A stretch of DNA of 64,000 nt from Orthonyx spaldingii (Eukaryota > Chordata > Aves > Passeriformes > Orthonychidae): NCBI GenBank assembly GCA_013397795.1, contig VZTJ01004775.1, positions 1,264,119 through 1,328,118 of the forward strand, in the 5' to 3' direction. Positions 1 through 10,816 of the stretch are shown in pieces. Position 1 is the first letter of the stretch; each line of letters begins with the position of its first letter. Under the pieces are notes generated by a model that saw nothing but the letters and a program-made list of their open reading frames with translations, did no database searches and was not told the origin of the DNA. The translations under genes were made by a program, and so were the position numbers.

Positions 1-1384
1 AAAAACAGAATCCATGTACCTACAGATATTTACAAAATATATGCCACCACTGTGTGTAGTCACTAGAGCATGCTTATGTCAGGTTGTCTTGAGCTCACAT
101 TACCTTTGATAAAAGTGAATCCCCCACTGTTTCAAAAATTATATAGAACATCCACCTACTCATAGAAAAACCCATGAGATAAGGGCAGAGAAGTGGAGTT
201 GGGAGACTACTATTCACATACCTGAAATTTTTATCAAAAGTGAGAACAAGCAACTCAAAAATGCATTAAGCAAGTTTTCTCTAAATCAAAGTACAAAGGA
301 AAGTGTGGCAAAAAGAGCATCAAAACAATGTTAATTATTGTCAACATTTTAATCACACTCAAGCAAAGGATTTTGAAATCATTACTCTTCCTGCAACACA
401 TCTTGATCTCAATGCTAAGATATTATTTCATTCACAACATTGTTGTGTTTATTTTCCATATATCATCCCATTCTCACTCTTTATCTTACTTAGATTTATT
501 CCTTCTGCAGAATAAAAATCATCCTGAAAATAAAGTACAGTGTTTCTTTATAGCTGAAATAGCTGTTTTCAAGAAGAAGATTTTCTCATCTGTGGAAAAG
601 TTTCAGCAGCAGAGAGACTAACCAACCTACTTTTCTAAATGGCAAATGACTGGTAATGTTCCCTACCCTCAAAAAATGCTTTCAGAAATTAATTTCCTTC
701 AGAAACAAGTCAAAACAATAATCAAAGAACTTTTCTAACTTTATTTACAAACTCCTTAGCATTCATTCCCCAGTTTGGGGTTGAAAATAAGATGAAGGTT
801 TTTGGGTCAAAAGTTGTCTAAGAACATGGCCAGCTTAGATGGCCACAGAGCAGATAGTCAAGAATACAGAAGACATCCATCCTTTGAGCTTATCCAAATC
901 ATGATGTGCCTCAGTACTTTAACACCAAAAAAAGAAAAAAAAAAAAAAAAATTAAAAAAACCAAACCAAGGTTATTTTTTTTGCTCACACATAGTATTTC
1001 TCATAACCAACAGATTAAAAGAACCCACACAAGAGCCATTGTCCATTTATAAAATCCTAAATAAACTCTGGTTTTGTAGCCATATTTCAGCTCAAATAAT
1101 AATGGCTTAGCTGCAACAGATTTTTCTGTACATGTCCAATATATGCTTTTTTCTCTCTTATTATGTGTACTGAACTATATAAAAATCTGAAACTCATACA
1201 TGCAACTGATTATGCTGATTTCTCTATACAGACCATAAAGTTTATTCAGTACTTTGAATAGATACATGAGATGCAAGCAATTGTTTGTTAATACAGCCAT
1301 GATTTGCACTTTCATGATCCCCCTATTTCCTTTCAGACTGCTCTGCATACTACATTTCACTAGACTCTGCCACATATTTGTTAA
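1..1384. other. unassigned AT-rich non-coding DNA
   Basis: No gene, RNA or recognisable interspersed repeat is seen. Open frames here are short, overlap on both strands and lack family motifs. The only distinct object is the A-rich tract listed separately. The last part (from about 1385) passes into a CR1 element; the exact 5' edge is uncertain because that element is old and diverged. Confidence 0.6.
926..960. repeat. A-rich low-complexity tract
   Basis: The tract is nearly all A, broken by one G and a TT pair. No retroposed sequence is recognisable directly upstream, so I read it as simple low-complexity DNA rather than a poly(A) tail. Confidence 0.9.
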
Positions 1385-2820
1385 ACAGAAGATGACCAGA
1401 GCTGGCAACTCTTTAAGGCCACATTCTTGGAGCACAAGAGCTCTCCATCCCAATGCGTAGGAAATCAGGCAAGGCAGGCCAGAAACTGGCATGGCTGAGC
1501 AAGTACCTGCTCCTCAAACTGAGGAGTGAGAAGGAAATGCACAGGCAGTGGAAACAGGGACAGGTGGTCTGGAGAGAGTACAGGGATGTGGATTGGTTGT
1601 GTTAGGGATGCGATCAGGAAACCTAAGGGACTTGGCAAGGGATGTAAAGAACAACAAGAAGTGATTCCATAAATACATAGGTCAGAGAAGGCCCAGGAGA
1701 ATGCACCCCCAAGATAAATCAGAAGGGAGAACTGGTGACATGAGATACGGAGAAGGCTGAGGTACTCAATGAGTTCTTCACCTCAGTCTTCACTGGCCAT
1801 AAGGCTTCCCACATCTCTCAAGTCCCTGAACATCTAGGTAGGGGTTGGGATAGCACAGACCCTCCCTCTCTAAGCAAAGAGCAGGTTCAAGACAACCTGA
1901 TTAAACTGAATAGGCACAAGTCTATGGGATGCGATGTCATGCATCCTAGAGTCCTGAGCTACTTGATGTTGTTGCCAATCCACTCTCCATCCTATTTGAA
2001 AAGTTATGGAGATCAGGTGGCATGCTCGATGACCAGAAAAACGGAAACAACAGCAGTATTTTTTAAAATAGCAGAAAGGAAGACTCACAGAACTATAGAC
2101 CAATGAGTCTCACCTCTATGCCTGGGAAGATCATGGAGCAGATCTTCATGGAATTGATGCTAAGGCACCTACAGACAAGGCGGTGATTCAAGACAGCCAG
2201 CACAGCTTTACTAAGGGCAAATCATGCCTGACCAGTTTTGTGGCCTTCTATGATGAAAGTGACTGCAACAGTCAGTAAGGGAAGACCAGATGTTATCTAT
2301 GCAGACTTCTGTAAGGTCTTGTACAACATTGTTATCTCCAAACTGGGGAGCCAAGAATTTCAAGGGTGGACTATTCAGTGGATAAGAAACTGGATGGATG
2401 GATGCAGTCAGAGAATTGTGGTCAATGGCTCAATGTGCAGGTGGAGGCCAGTGACAATGAAGGTCCCTCGGGCCTCTGTCCTGGGACCTGTGCTCTTTAA
2501 TATCTCTACCTGTGGCACAGACAGTGAGATCGAGCACAGCCTCAGCAAGTTTGCAGATGACACCAAGCTGAGCAGGGCAGTGACACAACAGAAGGATGGG
2601 ATGCCATCCAAAGGGACCTGGACAAATCTAAGAAATGGGCCCACGAGAACCTCATGCAGTTCAGTAAGTCCAAGTGCAAGGGGTGCACCTGGATCAAGGC
2701 AATCCCAGACATGAGCACAGACTGGCAGATGAACTCATTGAGAGCAGCCCTACAGAGGAGGACACGGGAGTTCCTTTGGATGAAAAGCTGGACGTGACCT
2801 AGCAGCGTGCACTTGCAGCC
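1385..2820 (+). mobile_element. CR1 LINE, plus strand, upstream part (ORF2 endonuclease-RT linker and RT), split by a nested CR1
   Basis: This is a degraded non-LTR retrotransposon of the CR1 family. Conceptual translation in shifting frames gives the linker before the RT (SWQLFKATFLEH at about 1397-1432, then QWKQGQVVWREY at about 1545-1580) and the RT palm. Motif A is read as YADFCKV, motif B as VPRASVLGPVLFN and motif C as FADDTKL. All of them lie in the order expected for CR1 ORF2. Several stop codons and frameshifts show it is inactive. The 5' part of the element (ORF1, endonuclease) is absent, the usual CR1 5' truncation. At about 2820 the reading breaks inside the CR1 words for 'cacttgcagcccagaa' and resumes after the nested element at about 3536. 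The 5' boundary is approximate (within about 30 bases). Confidence 0.9.
2238..2714 (+). pseudogene. CR1 ORF2 reverse transcriptase remnant (palm motifs A-C)
   Basis: This is the longest open stretch of the split CR1, 158 codons. It is a fossil of the enzyme that copies LINE RNA at a nicked chromosomal target. In this frame residue D23 sits in the motif A match (YADFCKV), residues 76-88 form the motif B block, with R and A where the canonical block has Q and G, and FADD at 105-108 is motif C. So the three catalytic Asp positions are still present although the element is dead. After about codon 120 the CR1 reading moves to another frame: DAIQRDLDKSKKWAH is read in a neighbouring frame from about 2600, which marks a frameshift. 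The annotated ATG is incidental; CR1 ORF2 would start far upstream. There are no host gene features around it. Confidence 0.88.
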
Positions 2821-3535
2821 CAGAATCGCAGAACCAATCAGGTTGGAAAAGATGTCTGAAATCATCAAGTCCAACCCGTGACAAACAACCCCATGTCAAC
2901 TAGACCATGGCACTAAGTAGCACATTCAGTTTTTCCTTAAACACCTGCAAGGACAATGACTCCAATGCCTCCTTGTGCAGCCCATTCCAATGTTTAATCG
3001 CCTGTGATGAAATGCCTCCTAATGTCCAACCTGAATCTCCCGTGGCATATCTTAAGACTGTGTCCTCTTGTCCTGTCACTGGTTGCCTTGGAGGAGAGGC
3101 CAAATCCCACCTGGCTACAGCCTCCTTTCACGTAGTTGTAGAGAGAGAGATAAGGCCCCCCCAAGCCTCCTTTTCTCCAGGCTAAACAACTCCAGCTCCC
3201 TTAACTGCTCCTCATAGCACTTACCCTCTAGACTCTTTATCAGGTCTGTTGTCTTTCTCTGGACTCACTCCAGCACCTCAATGTCCTTCCTGAATTGAGA
3301 GATCCAGAACTGGACACAGTACAGTGTCCAGTATGCTGTCCATGAGGTGCAGCCGCACCAGTGCTGAGTGCAGGGGAACAATCATTGCCATGGTCCTGCT
3401 GGCCACACTTATTTCTTTACAGGCCAAGATGCCATTGGCCTTGTTGGCCACCTGGGCACACACTGGCTCATGTTCAGCTGTCCACCAGCACCCCAGGTCC
3501 TTTTCTGCTGGGCTGTTTTCCATCCCCTCTGCAAA
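2821..3535 (-). mobile_element. CR1 LINE, minus strand, inserted into the plus-strand CR1
   Basis: Read on the minus strand this is the 3' end of a CR1: the end of the RT domain, the thumb/C-terminal region and the 3' untranslated end. At its 3' end (plus-strand 2821-2850) the complement reads as degenerate CR1 terminal octamers (attctgcg-attctg), preceded by the usual 'ggacttgatgatttcagacatc'-like block. The 5' truncation falls near 3535, where plus-strand words of the host CR1 (cctgagctgtatcaaaag for the usual cctgggctgcatcaaaag) resume. The junctions are accurate to roughly 10 bases. Roughly 15-20 bases of the host CR1 expected between the two halves are not seen, which suggests a small deletion at the target or overlap with the nested ends. 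Confidence 0.88.
3278..3523 (-). pseudogene. CR1 ORF2 C-terminal remnant inside the nested element
   Basis: This is an 81-codon open stretch on the minus strand. It covers the part of CR1 ORF2 after the palm: ENSPAEKDLGCWW corresponds to the conserved 'ME..AEKDLGVLVD' block, followed by QVANKANGILACKE, then the start of the thumb. A further remnant of the same protein end is readable at about 2910-3010 (IKHWNGLHKEALESLSLQVFKEKL, split by changed residues), where CR1 has its conserved 'KHWNRLP..VV..PSLE.FK..LD' block. It is non-functional: 5'-truncated, frame-broken and missing the catalytic motifs. Confidence 0.82.
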
Positions 3536-3985
3536 TCCTGAGCTGTATCAAAAGCAGCATGGCCAGTTGAGGGAGGTGAGTCTGCCCGTCTACTCTGCTC
3601 CAATGAGACTCTCCCTGGAGCACTCACTGCATCCAGCTCTGGAGTCACCAACATAAGAAGGATGTGGATCTCTTAGAGAAATTCCAGGAGGACCACCAAA
3701 GGCTAGAGCACCTTCAGGTTGGAGAAGTCTCCAGGGAGTCTTCCAGTACATAAAAGGGGCTTATAAAAAATAGAGAGAGAATTTTTTTACACTAGCATAT
3801 AGTGATAGGACAAGCAGATATGGTTTTAAACTAATAGAAGAGAGATTTAGGGATTTAGGTTAGATGTTAGGATGCAGTTCTTTACTCAGAATGTAGTGAA
3901 GCACAGGAACAGGTTGCTCAGGGAAGTTGTGGATGCCCCGCTCCAGTGTAACCTGGTCTAGTGGAATCCCTATCCCTAACAGAAG
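3536..3985 (+). mobile_element. CR1 LINE, plus strand, downstream part of the split element
   Basis: This continues the element that breaks at about 2820. It begins 'atcaaaagcagcatggcca', then gives the conserved thumb-coding words (ctactctgctc, tggagtcaccaacataagaagga, ttccagtacataaaaggggcttataa). It ends with ggaacaggttgctcagggaagttgtggatgcc and aacctggtctagtgg. Just before the end about 35-40 bases usual for CR1 are missing, between 'gatgccccgctcc' and 'aacctggtctag'. The terminal octamer is not recognisable, so the 3' end is either lost or too diverged. It is not coding. Confidence 0.85.
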
Positions 3986-6900
3986 TCAGAGAGAACAGAG
4001 TGCCTTCAAATAGGGACTCTCCTTGGAACCATAGACCAATCATTTTCCCCTCAAGCTTCAGTTCTAAATTTCATCAGTGCTAAAGTGGTGCCAAATCACT
4101 AACAAATCTATCCTCATAAACAACTGATCAGTGGGGAACTCTGCCTCTAAAGATCATCCTCATCAGATCTGTCTACCAACTACCATACTTGCCAGATTTG
4201 TGTGCAATACATGCCACCTCTTTTTGGTATTCCAGGTTTCCTTTTTGACTGAATTTCAACACATTATTTCTCCGATTGACGTTACACTTAAATGGAATAC
4301 ATGAAAACACTCAGAATAGGAAAACATCTTCCTTCACCCAATTCCCTCTCAAAACAGTGTTGGAAGGCTTGTCTAGACCTAGAGACATGCAGATGTACAT
4401 GATATTCTGGGATGGATAACCTCCAGGGCTCTGGTTGACACAGAAAGAACTGAAAGTTTCTAGAAGCATTTGCCTCTGAATCTGTAATCATCTAATACCT
4501 TTGCATGGAAATACCCTGCTGCAGTAGGGAAACCGGGCAACATGGTGTCAGTTCTCTAACCTTAAACTATGTTGACTGCAATTACTTGAGGCTGCAGCAC
4601 CCATGGAGAGGACATACCTGAAACACACATAAAGTTAGGGCTTTCCCAATATGGTTTTTAAAGATCTCACGAGCAACAAAGTTAGTTATCTTGGCTGCTT
4701 TCCAACATCAGTAAGTATCTCCTTTGAAGTTACAGTCAGATGGGAAATTTTTCTTCATTCCTGTACTTAACTACATAAGTTGAATTAGTGTGCTGTTAAC
4801 TGACAAACATCAGTTGCAAGCTAAATAAATCCTCCTGTCTACACAATTCTGAAAGTACTTTGGGGATCCTTCAAAATGAAAGATGCTTAAGAACAATCAT
4901 GGTATGCTGCAATGAGTACTGCAATCTTTTAATTTATTCAATAATAAATTGATTTCTTCCCTAGAGCTGATTTTTCCCTTGTGCCAGTCTCCAATTTCCT
5001 TCCCTGATGTAGCAGCAAGAGATTAAATTGCTCCTGGGGCTAAGCTCCCAGGCACACAAGTTCTCTAAGGATCAGACTTTACTATTTTATCATTTGGTTC
5101 AATGGTTGATCTTTGTAATGTCTGTTCAGTCCTGAGACTGCACTCCCCTAGTTCAGCTCTAGAAGTAACTTCTTACTTCTTTAACATCTCAGGGGGCTGT
5201 GGAGAATTCTCAGGTCTCCGTTGGTGAGTGGGAGTTCATCTAATAGCTATGATGCACTGATAAGTTGCTAACCAATGTACACAAAAGGAAGTAGCATTAT
5301 CGCATCCACCTTATTACAACACAAGAAAGAACTCTGAAGCATAAAGGAATTCAATACAGCAGTGGAAGGAATTTTTCACCCTCCTTGACTCTGTACAATA
5401 GCAACCTCCTTTCCAATCCCTTCCTGAGAACTTCAAAATAGGGCAGTTTTTCTGGGCTGTTTTCCCTCCTAGTACTTAACCTCAGATTCCTAGAAAGGGC
5501 TCTTTCACAGGGAATACCATCTTATTTTGGGTGCAACTGTCAGCATGCACCCTTGCACAGAAGGTGCACAAGATACCCAGTGGAGTCCTTCAAGAAGCAA
5601 GAGGCAGGTCCTGGGCACAGCTTACAGCCATTAAAGGAGTCACTAATTTATATTAGACAAGGTTCTCTGTTCTCTAATAGAGTCTGTTGTGCAAGCTCTA
5701 TTGTATGTGAGATCCATGCATATGAGATCCAGCTGTCACGTGGAGCCGTGACCCATCACCCACTGCAGGGCAGACTGCACACTTCACTCGGATGCAGCAG
5801 GGCTAAGCACAGTCTCAGCAGTGCCACTCCACTCTGCAAGCTTCTGGTTTGAAGGGCACTGAACACTAGGAAAGGAAGTTACACTGAGTACAAGGGAATG
5901 ACACTTGAAGTCCAAGATCAGCACTTAGAAATATGGGCAATCCAGCTGTCATCAGTACTGCAATACAAGCACTGCTGAATGGAAGAGTAGCTGCTTTGGG
6001 CTGGGTTTCTCCCTCACCACCACCCCTTTCTCTTTACTGGTCTCATTCATCCTCTTCTATTTCACTTAATATAGCATCCTTCTCCTCCAGAAAAGTCCTC
6101 TCTGTCCATAAAAACTTTGCCAGAGACAGGAAAACTACTGGGCATCTTGCATATAGAAGGCAGCCACAAAACTACCCCTGCTTTTAAATGTGCAAAATAT
6201 TTTAACTTCACAGAAAGTAGCAGTGCCTCTTTCTGCCCCTGAAAAGCAGGCAAGCAGTAGTAATGGCCTAACCACTATGTCATGAGCATAATAATTTAAA
6301 AAAAAAAAAAAATTAAAACAAAACAAAAGTCAAGACCTGCTATGTTGATAAACTCTTTCTGTCCCATTCGCTCCCAAATGGTAGGAGATCTGCTGGAGTG
6401 TTCCAAACTCATAGGTTATGTTCCTACAGGGCACACAGACAACAGCACATCTCCTTTCCCAAATCCCCAATAGGCTTCCTGACGAGGAGTCTTGCCTGAA
6501 AGCTATGACAGGTTAGTTGGCATTAGTGCTGTTGAATTACCTGGCCAAATTCACATACCCACCCTCAATCAATGCCTAACCAAGATGCACACACTTTGCC
6601 ATTTAAACTTCTCATCAGCTACTCCATCTGGTCCCCTAGGCAGTGTAATGAAAGGCTCCCATCTTGAGTTTACTTCTCAGGCATTGCACTGACATGACTC
6701 CTCATTCTGGGAAACACAAGGCCAGCATGGACCTACAGGATGGTCACATCTATACAGCAGTCCCAGGCTTAGCAGGGGAACAAAAACCAAGGACATACAT
6801 TAACAAGTACTGGGAAGTGGCCCTTCATCAATAAAATAGAACATTGTCACCTAAAATATCTATTAGTAGTGATTTAAAAGAGTTGGAGTGTGACTTACAC

Positions 6901-9900
6901 TGCTATTTGGATTTGACACATGGTAAATGAGTGTTACTGGGGAAGGGGGAAAAAAGAGGGGCTAAATTACCCTTCTGACAGCCTCTGAAGAAATTGCTTT
7001 GGCTTGTTGAGCTACTGATGGCTCAGAAGGGGTCTAAACACCCATTTCTCAACATATTGCAAACTTCTCTAGCTGGCTATCATGAAAGTAGTATCCTACT
7101 ACTGTATGTACTAGAATACAGTAGAGAACCCTAGATTATCTCTGAAAAGAATGGGACTTTTGCCTGGCACAATGTGACATCTTGTGGAGATACCAAACTG
7201 GGACTGGAAACAGACTGTGGCCCTGCTGTAGTCTTCCACCTCAGCTAAATCTGTTTTGAACCCAGTTGGGCTGGCTCTTTGGAAGGGCAATGTTGCATGA
7301 TTGTGGTATATATTGCATTCAAGTCAACAACTACTTCATTCCCTGTTTGTTGCTCTATCTGACCCTTGCCTCTTGACAAACACACACTTTCACTGACTCA
7401 ACTGACAGTCTCAGCAGCACGCCTGTGCATCCTGTCATACCTGAGCACTGGAATCAACACTGTAAAATCAAAATGCTCTGAGTAATTCAGTGGAGCACAT
7501 CACACAATGGCTAGACCCATGCAAATAATTGGAGAAGACTTATTTGACCCTTTATCCCATATTCTCTATACCAGCCCCTCCAGCCTCATCCCATTGGCTT
7601 TGCCAATTATTTCAACCCTATTTCAGATAGATTAAGCACCTGAGTCCTTAGAAATGTAAAGGGTCTCACAATTTGCAAAGAGCTTTTTAGTATTTAAATG
7701 TATACTGCTATGCTCAATTTCCTACTATTACATCTCATTACATCTCTCCAAGCCTTCAGCAATTCTATTGAAACATCTTTTTGAAGTATTTAGAATTTCT
7801 TAAAGGTCTCCCAACAGACATCCCCCTTCTTTGCCCACAGTATCTAATAGCTCCATATCCTCTGGTGATCTGGCAAAGGGAAACCAATTCCTGTAGGAGT
7901 GCAATACATAGATTCTATTCATATCTCTTCCTCCAGAAAGAGATGGTTCACTTGTAAACTTCTGGGCTGAAATCCATTGGAAAACAGTCAAATTTTTCAT
8001 ACTGTTGCCACTGTAAATAAGAAACTGGCAATACCACACAAAGGTCTAAGAAGACTGAGCTAATGATGCTGTCTTCTTCCCAGAGACCATGCAACCAGGA
8101 GACACACAAAAAGGAAAAGCTAACACATTTTGTCCTGGACAGGTGATAACCCAATTCATCTTTTGAGTGGTTAAAATGAACCGGTTCAGGTAGCCACAGA
8201 GGCAAACACTTCATTCCGAACCTTCAAACCAGCTCTCTGTAAAAATCAGATCTTGCCTAGCTGTACAGAGCTTTCACATCCTTGCTGCTCAGAGATGGAG
8301 CAGCAGAGGCACACTGTTCCTCCTTATAGCAGGTGCCTCTTTGCATTAGCTGTAGCAGATTTCAGTCCCTACAGGAATACAGCTTCCACCCTTCCCACTG
8401 GGAGGATTAACACTTGTGCTCTCTACAAGCAACTGCTTGTCTTGCAACTCCAAAATAAGCACCTTTGAGGCGCCTACAGGATACACATTGCTTCTGGTTC
8501 CCTGCGCTCTTGTCAAGCTCTTGGGGCAATGCAAGCTGTCAGCCACATGATCCCGGAGCAGAGGAGAGAACGCCAATGCTATCCATGGACAGAGCAGGCT
8601 TGCTGTAATTGCTTCTAAAAGCAAATTCCACTGGGCCCAGGGGAGGGCAGAGACTGGCATGTGCCTGTACATACTCACACAGAGGATCTCTTATTCCTTT
8701 CAGCTTCTACTGTGCAAGTTTACTGACCTCCTGCAGTATTAATGAATTCCTCTCACCTCCTTGCTCTGACATCTGCTCAGGAGAACGGATGAGTAAGCAG
8801 GTAATCCAATTGGGCAGGAGCAAAGCAATGAGCCAATTCTCCCACACAACTGTGTTACCCTACTGCTCTTTGGCACTGCCTGTGCCTACAGGCCCTGTAC
8901 TCCAGGAAAAAGCTTTTGGGCTTCCTGCCCTCAGGATGGCTGAACAGACCTTCTCCACCTCGAGCTTATCTTATTGCTCCTGTAAGTATGACATAAAAGG
9001 CTGACTTCTCATTTCCAAGATTTCAACACTGACAAAACAAAAATGAAACCTTGATTTCTCTCATCTCCTCCTCACTTTCTGTAAAGCAAGTTAACAAAAA
9101 CAATTGCTCCCCGACAGAGCAAATTAGACCAGACAGATCAACAAAGCTTCTAGACAATAGAAACAAATCAGATCCAAATCAAAGACTTTCAGTAAAACAA
9201 GTTCTCAGGTAACCTTTAGAAAGTGAAAACAGCCAGTAGTACTAGATAACTAGGAATTAAGGACAGAAAATGTTCATAAAGTTAATCTAGCTCATGCCAG
9301 GGCTAGGACAAGATTGGCTGATATAAGTTGCCAACCAGTGCTTTTCTCTAGGCTTGCTTTCAAAGGCATCAAACAAACTTTTATCGATTCCTTTCCAATA
9401 TGCATTCATATTCAATCAGTATAAATATTAAGACAATTCTTACTGATGGTGAGATGAATTCTTCCTTGTCCAGGCACTTCTGCTACCACTACTTAACTTT
9501 TAGTTGCACATGAATTTTCTTCCCCAGCTTATGCATGCTTAGGATGCCTGTTTGCCTTTCCATGTTTTACAGTGTTTCAGTGGAGCACCTCACTGCAGGA
9601 AGAGCAAAGATCATCTCCCCCACATCTGCCATCTCCTATTCATACCTTATCACTAAAGGATCTGCTGAAAATCAAGGAAAAAACCAAGAATGTAGACAGC
9701 TTTTCTCATTCACTATGAGAATGTATTCATCTCTGCTTGGCTCAAAATAGTATCTGACAAGAGTGAATCACACGAGTTCTGAAAAATTCACAAGACATAA
9801 GCAAAGAAATCTATAGCTGCCTTCCTCAGTCTCACTCCCTGACTGCCTTATTGACTTCTGCTGCCTGCATCGACCATTTGCAGCTACCTGTCTGCTTTCT

Positions 9901-10756
9901 CTTCCATTAAGGTAGCTACCAATCAAACATGAGAGGAGTGGGGAGAAAGAGAACCACTGAATTACTGTGGGGACCTTCAGCACTGCCTCTTGCTGAGAGG
10001 GATAAAGAGGGACCAATGAGGAAACACACAGCACAAAAATTTTTTGCCTTTATGAGAAGCCACTGAGCTAACTCAATATGAATAAAAATCATAGAATAGA
10101 TTTTACTTGATTTATATAAATGCCTAAAACATCCCAAAATACCTTCATCAGTCCCACCCTGGGGAAAAGAGAGGGGAGGAGACAACATTATAGAGCCTGT
10201 ATACCCAGGATGCCACTAACCTCCAGGGCTGGGTACGGAATGAAGATGACATCTTCAGAACAGATTCATCTCCATTCTTCCATTAACTTAAACTTTCAGC
10301 AACTTGTTCTCCACTACATTTCTTGCTCCAGTCTTCCCTCTATTCCTCTAATGTAGGAACTATACCTACTGACACTGCTTTGCACATGACTAAATATGCC
10401 ATCCCAGAGATGAGGTTGCATTTTTATGAAAAGGGGGTCCAAGGACTGAAATCAAGCAATAAGCCAAAATATGTTGAAAAGGCTATACCTATGTAATTTC
10501 AAGACACAAAGGACTGGTTTGAACTTGGCTCCTGTTTTTTTTCAAGTCAAAAAGAAAAAAATTATATCTATACTTCTCCAAGCATTTGCCTTTCTCCTCT
10601 ATCCTTTTCCTTTTCCTGACCTTTTTTATTTTCTGTTGCTTTAAGCTTCCCTCCTTGTGGACAATCGTGTGTTGTCAAAAAGCAGTACTTGATTTGAGAA
10701 GGAAAACAAAGAGAAAAGCATCAGCTTTTGTGTGTATGTATACAGATAAAGGCTAA
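3986..10756. other. unassigned non-coding DNA
   Basis: I see no gene, RNA or classifiable repeat. All open frames are below about 131 codons, occur on both strands and show no motif. The one simple tract is an A run at 6298-6312. This could be intergenic or intronic; the sequence alone does not decide. Confidence 0.5.
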
Positions 10757-10816
10757 CAGCTGGACCTAATGCTCTTAAAGGTCTTTTACAATCTAAACAA
10801 TTCTGTGAGTCTATAG
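10757..10816 (+). mobile_element. CR1 3'-tail fragment, plus strand
   Basis: The words 'ctggacctaatgctcttaaaggtcttttacaatctaaacaattctgtgagtctata' match the last 50-60 bases of CR1. These are the 'ttaaaggtc.tttccaacc.aaa' block and two degenerate terminal octamers. Nothing upstream of it is CR1, so this is an extremely 5'-truncated insertion or a remnant. Confidence 0.8.

Noticed and set aside
2407..2874. Minus-strand open frames over the plus-strand CR1 (78 and 110 codons)
   Set aside because: They are antisense shadows of the CR1 ORF2 remnant; no motif of their own.
5553..5852. 99-codon plus-strand open frame
   Set aside because: No motif, no splice or promoter context, and composition like neighbouring chance frames.
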